Origin: Acidilobaceae archaeon
Lineage (GTDB): Archaea > Thermoproteota > Thermoprotei_A > Sulfolobales > Acidilobaceae
Direction: 5' to 3'
NCBI GenBank assembly: GCA_025058835.1
Contig: JANXEI010000002.1
Coordinates: 248,001 to 312,000, forward strand
DNA: 64,000 nucleotides
Of the stretch, positions 45,871 through 53,160 are shown piece by piece. A program made the translations under genes and the position numbers. The stretch's first letter is position 1; each line of letters opens with the position of its first letter. The notes under the pieces are model-generated. The model searched no databases. It had not been told where the DNA came from and saw nothing but the letters and a program-made list of their open reading frames with translations.

Positions 45871-46984
45871 GCGCCCCTACCCCCCACTCTGCGTCCTCCC
45901 TCGTGATCATATAGGGAGGGAGGAACCTGACGGTGGTGCTCCCTGCCTTTAGCGACAGCACCCTCCTCGACTGGAGACACCTTATGACCCCTGCCGGCGC
46001 CACTCTGAGCTCTACCCCTATCATGAGCCCCATGCCCCTCACCTCCCTCACTAGCCTGTGCTCCCCGAGGGGGGAGAGCATTTCCCTCATGACAGCGCCC
46101 ATGTAGCGGGCTCTCTCAGCCACGTTCTCCTCCAGCAGGACCTCTACTGCTGCCCTTACTGCAGCGCAAGCCAGGGGGTTCCCTCCATATGTAGAGCCGT
46201 GGTCCCCCTTCTCTAGCCTTGAGCCCACCTCCTCCCTCATGGACACTACGCTCACAGGGAACCCTCCGCCTATTGCCTTCCCCGCAACCAGAACGTCCGG
46301 CTCTACGCCGTAGTGCTGGGAGGCCCATATGCTCCCTGTCCTGCCAAATCCTGCCTGCACCTCGTCCACGATCAGGAGAGCTCCGACCTCCCTGCTCCTC
46401 TCCGCTACTGCTTTGAAGAACTCTGCCTTTGCAGGCACCACTCCCCCCTCGCCCTGGACGGGCTCCAGGATCACTCCTGCCGTCTCCTGATCTATTGCCT
46501 TTATGGACTCGAGGCTGTTGTAGGGCAAGAACTCTACCCCTGGCACCAGGGGCTCGAAGGGCCTCCGGTAGCTCTGGTTCCCTGTGACGGACAGAGCCCC
46601 CATGCTCCTCCCGTGGAAAGAGCCGAGGAAGGAGACCAGCTTCTTCCTCCCCGTAGCCCTTCTTGCGACCTTCAGCGCCAGCTCCACCCCCTCGCTCCCG
46701 CTGTTGAGGAAGGTGACGAAAGAGTGGCCCTTCGGCATCACCTTCTCGAGGGCAGCTACCGCCTCCTCCCTCGCCCTCACTTTAAAGGAGGGGGTGGCGC
46801 TGATCACCTCCTCCAGCTGGGCCTTCAGGGCCTCCACTACCTTCCTGTTCCTATGGCCCAGGAAGGCAACCCCATGCCCAGTGTGCATGTCGAGGTACTT
46901 CTCTCCAGCCCTGTCCCACACGTACTGGTCTTTTGCAACGAAGATCTCTATGCCCCTCTCCTCGTAGAACGAGAGGTACTTCAC
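45824..46984 (-). CDS. lysJ: [LysW]-aminoadipate/glutamate semialdehyde aminotransferase (LysJ/ArgD type)
   Basis: A class III PLP aminotransferase of 386 residues that converts the LysW-bound semialdehyde to LysW-lysine or LysW-ornithine using glutamate. Key parts: DMHTGHGVAFLGHRN near residue 33, LNSGSEGVELALKVARRATG near 93, FHGRSMGALSVTGN near 123, LIVDEVQAGFGRTG near 200 (the Asp contacting the pyridine ring), and VAGKAIGGGFPVS near 232 with the Schiff-base Lys. The GTG start at 46984 overlaps the TGA of the lysX gene. The LysW setting favours LysJ over free acetylornithine aminotransferase. Confidence 0.95.
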   Translation of the reverse strand: MKYLSFYEERGIEIFVAKDQYVWDRAGEKYLDMHTGHGVAFLGHRNRKVVEALKAQLEEVISATPSFKVRAREEAVAALEKVMPKGHSFVTFLNSGSEGVELALKVARRATGRKKLVSFLGSFHGRSMGALSVTGNQSYRRPFEPLVPGVEFLPYNSLESIKAIDQETAGVILEPVQGEGGVVPAKAEFFKAVAERSREVGALLIVDEVQAGFGRTGSIWASQHYGVEPDVLVAGKAIGGGFPVSVVSMREEVGSRLEKGDHGSTYGGNPLACAAVRAAVEVLLEENVAERARYMGAVMREMLSPLGEHRLVREVRGMGLMIGVELRVAPAGVIRCLQSRRVLSLKAGSTTVRFLPPYMITREDAEWGVGALAKCLDEELSSRAPR

Positions 46985-47814
46985 TTCCTTGCCCTCCCTA
47001 GCAAGTATTCGACCATCTTCCCTGCCAAGTCGTAGCCGGTAACTGCCACCGTGTTCCTGAAGTCTGGCACTGCGTTCACCTCGTTGACCAGCAGCCCTTC
47101 CTTGCTCTCGAAGACGTCTATCCCAGCTATCTCCGTCCCAACGGCTCTCGAGGCCTTTAGCGCCAGCTCAGCCAGCTCTGCGTCAATTGGCGCAGGCACG
47201 GCTCTGCCGCCCCGCGACGTGTTGGTTATCCAATGGTTGCTCACCCTGTATATTGCTACAGGAACCTCGTCTCCCACCACGAAGACCCTGATGTCCCTCC
47301 CCGGCTTCTCCACAAACTCTTGGAGGAGGTGGACCTTCATGCGCGGGTCGCCCATGAGCTCGCGGTGCTCCACTATGGCCCTCAGCGTCTCCTCCTCCTT
47401 TGCGAGGCTCACCAGCCTCCCCCAGCTCCCGTCTACCGGCTTGACTACCAGGGGGAAGCCCAGCGCTACAGAGGAGCTCAGGGCTGCCCTCTCGCTTAGC
47501 GCTAAATATGTCCTGGGCACCCTAATGCCTTGTCTGTGGAGGAGGGAGAGGGTCCAGAGCTTGTTGTGAGCCGTAGCGATGGCCCTGGAGTTGTTGATCA
47601 CCTCTGTCCCTCCCGACTCTAGCGCTATTGTGGAGGAGAGAGCTGCCGCATGGCTCAGGCTCCTCTGTAGCGCCACTTCCGCAGCCTTTCTCCCCAGCTC
47701 AAAAGAGAAAGTCTCTGTGTGAAATATCTCTACCGAAACCCCTCTTGCCTTCAGCGCCTCTAGGAGCGCCCTCTCCTCCCACCTGGCTACATCATATACT
47801 AGGGCTACCTTCAC
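46981..47814 (-). CDS. lysX: LysX/ArgX-type ATP-grasp ligase (first copy, next to lysW)
   Basis: Adds 2-aminoadipate or glutamate to the gamma-carboxyl of the last residue of LysW. Of 277 residues: VALVYDVARWEERALLEAL opens the family-typical N-terminal domain; NNSRAIATAHNKLWTLSLLHRQGI lies near residue 75; PLVVKPVDGSWGRLVSLAKEEE near 125 is the ATP-grasp strand; and EIAGIDVFESKEGLLVNEVNAVPDFRNT near 232 holds metal ligands. GTG start three bases after the lysW stop, with GGAGG straddling that stop. Whether it acts for lysine, arginine or both cannot be read here. Confidence 0.92.
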   Translation of the reverse strand: MKVALVYDVARWEERALLEALKARGVSVEIFHTETFSFELGRKAAEVALQRSLSHAAALSSTIALESGGTEVINNSRAIATAHNKLWTLSLLHRQGIRVPRTYLALSERAALSSSVALGFPLVVKPVDGSWGRLVSLAKEEETLRAIVEHRELMGDPRMKVHLLQEFVEKPGRDIRVFVVGDEVPVAIYRVSNHWITNTSRGGRAVPAPIDAELAELALKASRAVGTEIAGIDVFESKEGLLVNEVNAVPDFRNTVAVTGYDLAGKMVEYLLGRARK

Positions 47815-47817
47815 CTC

Positions 47818-47982
47818 CTATTCGCCCCAATCTTCCCCCACTTCAAGGGGCTTCAGCAAGATCCTGTTGCCGTCCACCACCACTTCCAGGGAGACGCCGC
47901 AGTCGTGATCAATTACCTCTCCAGGGAGCACGTCAGGTGGTAAGACTACCTCTCTACCACATACGGGACACTTGGATTTCAT
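47818..47982 (-). CDS. lysW: Amino-group carrier protein LysW
   Basis: A 54-residue acidic zinc-finger protein on which lysine and ornithine are built. It has CPVCGREVVLP (first Cys pair), GEVIDHDCG (later Cys and His) and the hallmark C-terminal EDWGE, whose last Glu is the attachment site. The start is the ATG at 47982: a longer frame upstream would add residues encoded by the promoter region. TATA box GCTTATATACC (about 48013-48022) lies 35 bases upstream. It heads the minus-strand arm lysW, lysX, lysJ, lysK, two membrane genes and a second lysX-type gene. Confidence 0.95.
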   Translation of the reverse strand: MKSKCPVCGREVVLPPDVLPGEVIDHDCGVSLEVVVDGNRILLKPLEVGEDWGE

Positions 47983-48140
47983 CTCTATCGCCGACGTGGA
48001 TTCTGTGGCAGAGGTATATAAGCTTTTATAAAAGTAACAGAAAAAACAGAACAGAAACAAAAAAGAAGCAAATGCAAGCTTTATGTGGCGAGAAGGAAGT
48101 GAATATAAACTTTCTGCAGTTGTCCTGGGACGGTAGATTA
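47983..48140. promoter_or_regulatory. Divergent lysW/lysY control region
   Basis: A 158-bp AT-rich gap. It holds the lysW TATA box, the perfect 12-bp palindrome CTTTTATAAAAG (48023-48034), A-rich direct repeats of ACAGAA (48037-48056), AAGCTTTAT (48075-48083) and the lysY TATA box AATATAAAC (48102-48110). AAGCTTTTAT also stands at 48020-48029 and again before argG, which suggests a shared regulator such as an Lrp/LysM-type protein. Confidence 0.55.
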
Positions 48141-49193
48141 GTGGTGAAGGTCGCCGTTCTCGGAGCCTCGGGCTACACTGGGGGAGAGTTGCTGAGGATC
48201 CTAGCCCTCCATCCTAATGTAGAGGTTACACTTGCAACCTCTCGGGAGTTCGTAGGTAGGCCCATCCACTATGTCCATTTCAACCTGCGCGGCTATTACA
48301 AGGACCTCAGGTTCTCTCGGCTCGCTCTCGACGCCCTCCTCAAAGAGGCAGAAGTCGTCTTCTCTGCCCTCCCCCACGGCGTGGGCATGCACATAGTTGC
48401 TAGTGCTCTCGAGGCAGGGCTGAAGGTGATAGACCTTAGCGCGGACTTCCGGCTGAAGGACCCTGCCGTCTACAAGCGGTGGTACGGCATGGAGCACCCC
48501 TATCCTGACCTCCTCCAGAAGGCCGTGTACGGCCTCCCAGAGCTCCACAGGGAGGAGTTAAGGGGAGCTCAGCTCATAGCCTCCCCCGGCTGCAACGCTA
48601 CCGCGTCTATCCTAGCCCTTGCTCCTCTCGTGAAGCAGAAGCTCATAGATCTGGAGAAGATAGTGGTGGACGTGAAGGCGGGGAGCAGCGAGGGAGGGTC
48701 AGAGCCCTCCAGGGGCAGCCATCATCCAGAGAGGGAGGGGGCCATCAGGCCATATGAGGCGGAGGGACACAGGCACTCTGCTGAAGCATCGCAGGAGCTC
48801 AGCGCCCTAGCAGGGGAGGAGGTGAAGGTCTCCCTTGTCCCCCACGCCGTGAGCTCCGTGAGGGGGGCCCTTGCCTCTGCCCACGCATGGCTGGTGGGCG
48901 GAGCAGGTAGGGAAGATGTGACGAAGGCCTTCGTTGACATGTATAGCAGGGAGCCCTTTGTGAGGTTCATCTTCATGGCCCCGCCCGGCTACCCCGATCC
49001 AAAGTATGTGGTGGGCAGCAACTATGTGGACGTGGGGGCTGCCGTAGAGTCCTCCCTGTCAAGGGTGACCGCCTTTGCGGCCCTGGACAACCTCATGAAG
49101 GGTGCTGCAGGGCAGGCTGTGCAGGCCTTCAACATATCCATGGGCTTTGACGAGAGGACGGCCCTTAGGCTCATCCCGCTCAAGCCAGGGTGA
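48141..49193 (+). CDS. lysY: [LysW]-aminoadipate/glutamyl-phosphate reductase (LysY/ArgC type)
   Basis: Reduces the LysW-bound acyl phosphate to the semialdehyde with NADPH. A 350-residue dehydrogenase: VAVLGASGYTGGELLRIL at the start (NADP-binding), FSALPHGVGMH near residue 75, VIDLSADFRLKD near 99, and ASPGCNATASILAL near 150 with the catalytic Cys. KAGSSEGGSEPSRGSHH near 180 is the LysY/ArgC loop. The start is a GTG at 48141 (or 48144), about nine bases after the transcript start predicted from AATATAAAC at 48102; an open frame continues far upstream into lysX but is not coding. It is coupled to lysZ by GTGA. Confidence 0.95.
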   Translation: MVKVAVLGASGYTGGELLRILALHPNVEVTLATSREFVGRPIHYVHFNLRGYYKDLRFSRLALDALLKEAEVVFSALPHGVGMHIVASALEAGLKVIDLSADFRLKDPAVYKRWYGMEHPYPDLLQKAVYGLPELHREELRGAQLIASPGCNATASILALAPLVKQKLIDLEKIVVDVKAGSSEGGSEPSRGSHHPEREGAIRPYEAEGHRHSAEASQELSALAGEEVKVSLVPHAVSSVRGALASAHAWLVGGAGREDVTKAFVDMYSREPFVRFIFMAPPGYPDPKYVVGSNYVDVGAAVESSLSRVTAFAALDNLMKGAAGQAVQAFNISMGFDERTALRLIPLKPG

Positions 49194-49996
49194 AGGTTAT
49201 GCTAGTGGTGAAGGTAGGCGGGAGGGCTCTCCTGAGCAATGCGAGGGGGATTGCGGAGGACATCTCCTCCCTCTGGAGGGAGGGGAAGGACGTCCTCCTC
49301 GTCCACGGAGGGGGGGATCTAGTGACGGAGGTGTCCAAGAGGCTGGGCGTGGAGCCCCTCTTCGTGACCTCCCCCGAGGGCATAAGGAGCAGGTACACCT
49401 CTGCAGCAGAGCTAGAGGTTTACGTCATGGTCATGGCAGGGAAAGTCAACAAGGGGCTCGTCTCCCTCCTCACCTCCCTCGGCGTGAGCGCCGTGGGCCT
49501 CAGCGGGGCTGATGGGCCCACGGTGGTGGCAGAGAGGAAGAAGAAGATAGTGGTGTTGGACGAGAGGGGAAGGAAGAGGGTTATGGAGGGCGGCTACACG
49601 GGGAAGATAAGAGAGGTGAGGACAAGCCTCTTGAAGGCCCTCCTGAGGGAGCGCTACCTGCCAGTGGTGGCACCCATAGCTGTTGACACAGAAGGGACGA
49701 TGCTCAACGTTGACGGAGATCAGATGGCAGCAGAGCTAGCAGTGGCGCTTGGCGCGGAAAGCCTCGTCTTCCTCACAGACGTGGAGGGGCTCGTGCTAGA
49801 GGGGGAGAAGGTGTCGAAGCTTGCAAGGGAAGACCTTGACCGCGCAATAGCCAAGGCGGGGGCTGGCATGAACAGGAAGCTCCTGCAGGCAAAGAGGGCT
49901 CTCGAGGGCGGGGTAAGGCAGGTGCTGATATACAACGGCAAGGAGGGGGGAGCGGTGAGGAAAGCGCTGGAGGGGCAGGGTACCACCATATCTTAG
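49190..49996 (+). CDS. lysZ: [LysW]-aminoadipate/glutamate kinase (LysZ/ArgB type)
   Basis: Phosphorylates the LysW-bound amino acid. A 268-residue amino-acid kinase: LVVKVGGRALLS at the start, LLVHGGGDLVTEVSKRLGVEP near residue 37, SAVGLSGADGPTVVAERKKK near 105, VDGDQMAAELAVALGAESLVFLTDVEGL (positions about 175-203) and GAGMNRKLLQAKRALEGG near 222. The GTG at 49190 overlaps the lysY stop; ATG 49199 is another option and matches the family start better. argG follows after a 93-bp AT-rich gap. Confidence 0.94.
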   Translation: MKVMLVVKVGGRALLSNARGIAEDISSLWREGKDVLLVHGGGDLVTEVSKRLGVEPLFVTSPEGIRSRYTSAAELEVYVMVMAGKVNKGLVSLLTSLGVSAVGLSGADGPTVVAERKKKIVVLDERGRKRVMEGGYTGKIREVRTSLLKALLRERYLPVVAPIAVDTEGTMLNVDGDQMAAELAVALGAESLVFLTDVEGLVLEGEKVSKLAREDLDRAIAKAGAGMNRKLLQAKRALEGGVRQVLIYNGKEGGAVRKALEGQGTTIS

Positions 49997-50019
49997 TTTT
50001 GTTTCAAACATAACAAAAC
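49996..50019. promoter_or_regulatory. Inverted repeat between lysZ and argG
   Basis: GTTTTGTT (49996-50003) and AACAAAAC (50012-50019) form a perfect 8-bp inverted repeat, and GTTTCAAAC (50001-50009) is a nested palindrome. It directly follows the lysZ stop and precedes the argG TATA box, so it may be an operator; the T-rich half could also end lysZ transcription. Confidence 0.4.
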
Positions 50020-50047
50020 ATCACTAATTTTGTATCTTTGTTACAAA

Positions 50048-50059
50048 AAGCTTTTTAAT
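50048..50059 (+). promoter_or_regulatory. argG TATA region with AAGCTTTT motif
   Basis: AAGCTTTTTAAT carries the TATA element TTTTTAAT and the AAGCTTTT motif also seen before lysW and lysY. The transcript would start near 50080, ten bases before the argG ATG. Confidence 0.45.
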
Positions 50060-50089
50060 GTTATTTGCATGGGGACAGTGGGCTCAAAA

Positions 50090-51265
50090 ATGAGGGTTGT
50101 GTTAGCATATTCAGGGGGCTTGGACACCTCCGTCATCCTCAAGCTCCTCCAGGAGAAGCTGGGGGCGGAGGTCGTTACAGTAACAGTTGACGTGGGGCAG
50201 GAGGACGACCTTGCGGAGGTGGAACAGAAGGCCTACAGGCTAGGGGCAAAGGCTCACTACACCGTGGAAGCAAAGGAGGAGTTCGTTAGGGATTACGTTT
50301 TCAAAGCCGTCATGATGAACGCGCTTTACGACGGGGCCTACCCTCTCTCCACAGCGCTGGCAAGGCCGCTCATAGCTGAGAAGGTGGCTGAGGTGGCGAA
50401 GAAGGAAGGGGCGGACGCGGTGGCTCACGGCTGTACCGGCAAGGGGAACGATCAGCTTAGGTTCGATATAGCTTTCAAAGCGCTGTTGCCAGGCATAAAG
50501 ATCATAGCGCCGGTGAGGGAGTGGGGACTGACCAGGGAGTGGGAGGCCCAGTATGCGGCGAAGCATGGGATCCCCGTAAAGAGCAAGGCCTACAGCATAG
50601 ACGAGAACCTGTGGGGCAGGTCTGTGGAGGGAGGGGCTATAGAGGACATAACGGCAGAGCCTCCTGAAGAAATATACGCCTGGACGGTCAACCCTGCAAA
50701 GGCCCCAGATGAGCCCCTCTATCTGGAGGTGGAGTTCTCTGCAGGGGTCCCGAGCAGGGTCAACGGGGAGAAGATGGGGCCGGTGGAGATGGTGAAGTTC
50801 CTGAACCAAGTTGCTGGGGCCCACGGAGTGGGGAGGGTTGACATGATAGAGAACAGGGTCGTAGGACTCAAGAGCAGGGAGATCTACGAGGTGCCTGCAG
50901 CAACTGTGCTGATCACCGCTCATAAGGAGCTCGAGAGGTTAACCCTCACCAAGAGGTCCATGGACTTTAAGGAAATGGTAGACGGGGAGTGGGCGAAGTT
51001 GGTCTACCAAGGCCTCTGGTTCGAGCCGCTGAGGGAGGCCCTCGAGGCCTTTGCGTACAAGCTGGAGTCAAGGGTAACAGGGAACGTGAGGCTCAAGCTC
51101 TTCAAGGGCAGCGTGAGCGTGGTGGGGAGGAACTCCCCATATGGGCTTTACGACTTCGACCTCATCTCCTACTTCAGGAGCGGCTTCGATCAGAAAATGG
51201 CAATAGGTTTCGTGGAGCTGTTCGGCTTCCAAGCAGTTGCCTCCCATCACAAGAGGCCTTCGTGA
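50090..51265 (+). CDS. argG: Argininosuccinate synthase
   Basis: Condenses citrulline and aspartate with ATP. A 391-residue protein: VVLAYSGGLDTSVIL is the ATP-binding PP-loop at the start; TGKGNDQLRFD near residue 117, KSKAYSIDENLWGRSVEGG near 172 and GIGRVDMIENR-like GVGRVDMIENRVVGLKSREIYE near 250 are family motifs. I use ATG 50090 because it matches the family's start and the TATA box; ATG 50069 and an ATG at 50030 would place the transcript start inside the gene. With argH it shows that the LysW cluster serves arginine synthesis. Confidence 0.96.
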   Translation: MRVVLAYSGGLDTSVILKLLQEKLGAEVVTVTVDVGQEDDLAEVEQKAYRLGAKAHYTVEAKEEFVRDYVFKAVMMNALYDGAYPLSTALARPLIAEKVAEVAKKEGADAVAHGCTGKGNDQLRFDIAFKALLPGIKIIAPVREWGLTREWEAQYAAKHGIPVKSKAYSIDENLWGRSVEGGAIEDITAEPPEEIYAWTVNPAKAPDEPLYLEVEFSAGVPSRVNGEKMGPVEMVKFLNQVAGAHGVGRVDMIENRVVGLKSREIYEVPAATVLITAHKELERLTLTKRSMDFKEMVDGEWAKLVYQGLWFEPLREALEAFAYKLESRVTGNVRLKLFKGSVSVVGRNSPYGLYDFDLISYFRSGFDQKMAIGFVELFGFQAVASHHKRPS

Positions 51266-51271
51266 GGAACC

Positions 51272-52657
51272 TTGTACCGCGCCCCCCTTCTCGGGCATCA
51301 GGGCGAGCTCCTACTGCGCTACACCTCCTCCCTCCAGGCAGATAGGAAGATAGTCTGCGAGGTCCTAGAGGTCCTTGAAGCCCACGTGGAGGAGCTGCGG
51401 GAGTCCCATCTGATCCCCCACGAGGCATCGGAGGACATATTGAGGGAGCTGAGGGCTCTGAAAGGAGCTCCAGAGGCGCTCTTCGCCTACCGGGCAGAGG
51501 ACGTTCACGAAGCCATCGAGATGTACCTGAGGGAGAAGCTGGGGGAGAGGGCAGGCTACGTGGGCCTGGGGAGGAGCAGGAACGATCACGTTGCAGCAGC
51601 CCTCCGGCTGAAGACGGCCAGGCTCCTCCTGCTCCAGCTATTGGCTCTCGCAGAGCTCAGATCGTTGCTGCTAGATAGAGCAGAGGAGTGGGCAGAGGTC
51701 CTCATGCCCTCCTACACCCACTTCAGGCCGGCACAGGTCTCCACCCTCTCGCTCTACCTTGCCAGCGTGGACGAGATGCTCTCTGACTACTCTGAAGCGT
51801 TAGCGAAGGCCTTCGAGATCGCTCTGAAATCGCCCCTCGGCGCCGGCGCATCGGCAGGAGTCTCAGCCCCTCTTAGCAGGGAGAGGGCTGCGGGGAGGCT
51901 CTTCCTAGGGAAGCTAGTGACGAACGCTCTATACGCGAGCGGGAGCAGGGACTTCTTGACCATAGCTCTCGCCCTCAGCGCTTCCCTTGCAGTGGCGCTC
52001 TCGAGGGTGGCGGAGGACTTGATCCTGCTCTCCTCTCCCCAGATAGGCTACTTCTCCCTCCCCTCGGAGCACCTGGCTACGAGCAGCATAATGCCCCACA
52101 AGAAGAACCCGGTGACCCTCGAAATAGCGAGGGCCGCAGCGGGGGAGGCCCTGGGGAACCTGGTGGCAGCGCTCTCCATACTGAAAGGCCTCCCCTCCGG
52201 CTACAGCCTCGACATGCAGCAGGTTAACCTCTATGCGGTGAGGTCCCTGGAGCTAGTGAGGGAGACCTTGCTCGTCCTGAGGGACATCTTCCAGAAGATC
52301 GAGATCTCTCGCGAGGCCATGAGGAGGGATCTGAAGGAATACCCCGTCTTGGCGCCAGATCTAGCAGAGATCATTTCCATGAAGACGGGGAGGCCCTTCC
52401 GAGAAGTGCATGCGGAGCTGGCGGCCCTAGTGAAGGAGGACCCAGGAGGGCTGTACGGAGAGGTGGAGAGGAGGTATGGGGTCAAGGCGGACGAGGAGGC
52501 TATCGTGAGGAGGCCAGTGAAGGGCTCCAGCAACCCGGAGGAGGTCAGGGAGTACGTGAAGAGCGCCAGAGGGTCGGTGGGCTCGCTCAGGAAGCAGCTC
52601 GAGGAGTTGTGGGAAAAGATAGGCCCTAGCTGCTCTCCTTCTGCACAGTCTTCTTGA
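51272..52657 (+). CDS. argH: Argininosuccinate lyase
   Basis: Splits argininosuccinate to arginine and fumarate. A 461-residue member of the fumarase/aspartase fold: GLGRSRNDHVAAALRL near residue 96 (first conserved region), SYTHFRPAQVSTLSLYL near 148 (catalytic His), and the signature SSIMPHKKNP near 270 with the mobile-loop Ser. TTG start at 51272, seven bases after the argG stop, with GTGAGG upstream. The last 32 bp overlap a small convergent gene. Confidence 0.96.
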   Translation: MYRAPLLGHQGELLLRYTSSLQADRKIVCEVLEVLEAHVEELRESHLIPHEASEDILRELRALKGAPEALFAYRAEDVHEAIEMYLREKLGERAGYVGLGRSRNDHVAAALRLKTARLLLLQLLALAELRSLLLDRAEEWAEVLMPSYTHFRPAQVSTLSLYLASVDEMLSDYSEALAKAFEIALKSPLGAGASAGVSAPLSRERAAGRLFLGKLVTNALYASGSRDFLTIALALSASLAVALSRVAEDLILLSSPQIGYFSLPSEHLATSSIMPHKKNPVTLEIARAAAGEALGNLVAALSILKGLPSGYSLDMQQVNLYAVRSLELVRETLLVLRDIFQKIEISREAMRRDLKEYPVLAPDLAEIISMKTGRPFREVHAELAALVKEDPGGLYGEVERRYGVKADEEAIVRRPVKGSSNPEEVREYVKSARGSVGSLRKQLEELWEKIGPSCSPSAQSS

Positions 52658-52859
52658 TCGCGACCTTCCACATCGAGGGATCGACGTCGAGGACCCACAG
52701 GGGCACCTTCTTCAGGAGCTCATATGCTTCCTCCCAGCTGGCCAAGCCTAGCGCTGAGGCCAGCTGCTCCAACGTCATCTCCGTCCTCTTATACCTCCTC
52801 AGCACTGCAAGGGTTTCCTCGTTTATCTCAATCTCTTTGTCCCCAACCACTATCTTCAT
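52626..52859 (-). CDS. Unknown 77-residue protein
   Basis: Not recognised. It opens with a beta-rich part (KIVVGDKEIEINEETL) and continues with a helical part that looks like a small helix-turn-helix (RTEMTLEQLASALGLASWEEAYELLK, residues about 26-52), then VPLWVLDVDPSMW. The ATG at 52859 follows GGGGATAAGAG. Acidic at the front and basic at the tail. It may be a small DNA-binding or adaptor protein. It ends inside argH (32-bp overlap) and is divergent from eL38. Confidence 0.65.
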   Translation of the reverse strand: MKIVVGDKEIEINEETLAVLRRYKRTEMTLEQLASALGLASWEEAYELLKKVPLWVLDVDPSMWKVAIKKTVQKESS

Positions 52860-52941
52860 CTCTTATCCCCCGTCTCCCCTCACATGAGCCTTAAAACAAT
52901 TTGCTTATTAGGCTAAGGGTTATGGGTAAGGGGGAGAAGAA

Positions 52942-53160
52942 ATGCCCATGGAGATCACGAGCCTGGAGAAGTTTGCGGAGATAGCCAAGGCCTCAATAGA
53001 ATGTAGGGTGAAGAGGAGCAAAGATGGAGTTAAAGTTAAGGCTAGGACGAAGAGGTACCTCTACACGTTCAAGACAACGGAGGACAAATTACAGGAAGTG
53101 CTGAGCAAGATAGCGTGCAAGCAGGTAGTGGACGTGGACAAGAAGAGGGCCGAGGGCTAG
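52942..53160 (+). CDS. rpl38e: Large-subunit ribosomal protein eL38
   Basis: A 72-residue ribosomal protein. EITSLEKFAEIAKAS at the start, VKVKARTKRYLYTFKTTEDKLQEVLSKI in the middle (residues about 29-56) and the basic body match eukaryotic L38e (R-Y-L-Y-T-L followed by an acidic helix). Among archaea eL38 is known from crenarchaea, which supports the taxonomic call. ATG at 52942 (a second ATG at 52948). The gene ends CTAG against the stop of the convergent RNase gene. Confidence 0.88.
   Translation: MPMEITSLEKFAEIAKASIECRVKRSKDGVKVKARTKRYLYTFKTTEDKLQEVLSKIACKQVVDVDKKRAEG

Noticed and set aside
47628-48140. Long open frame extending lysY upstream by more than 170 residues
   Set aside because: It crosses lysW, part of lysX and the divergent promoter region, has low-complexity content there and no family resemblance; the LysY fold begins exactly at 48141 behind a TATA box.
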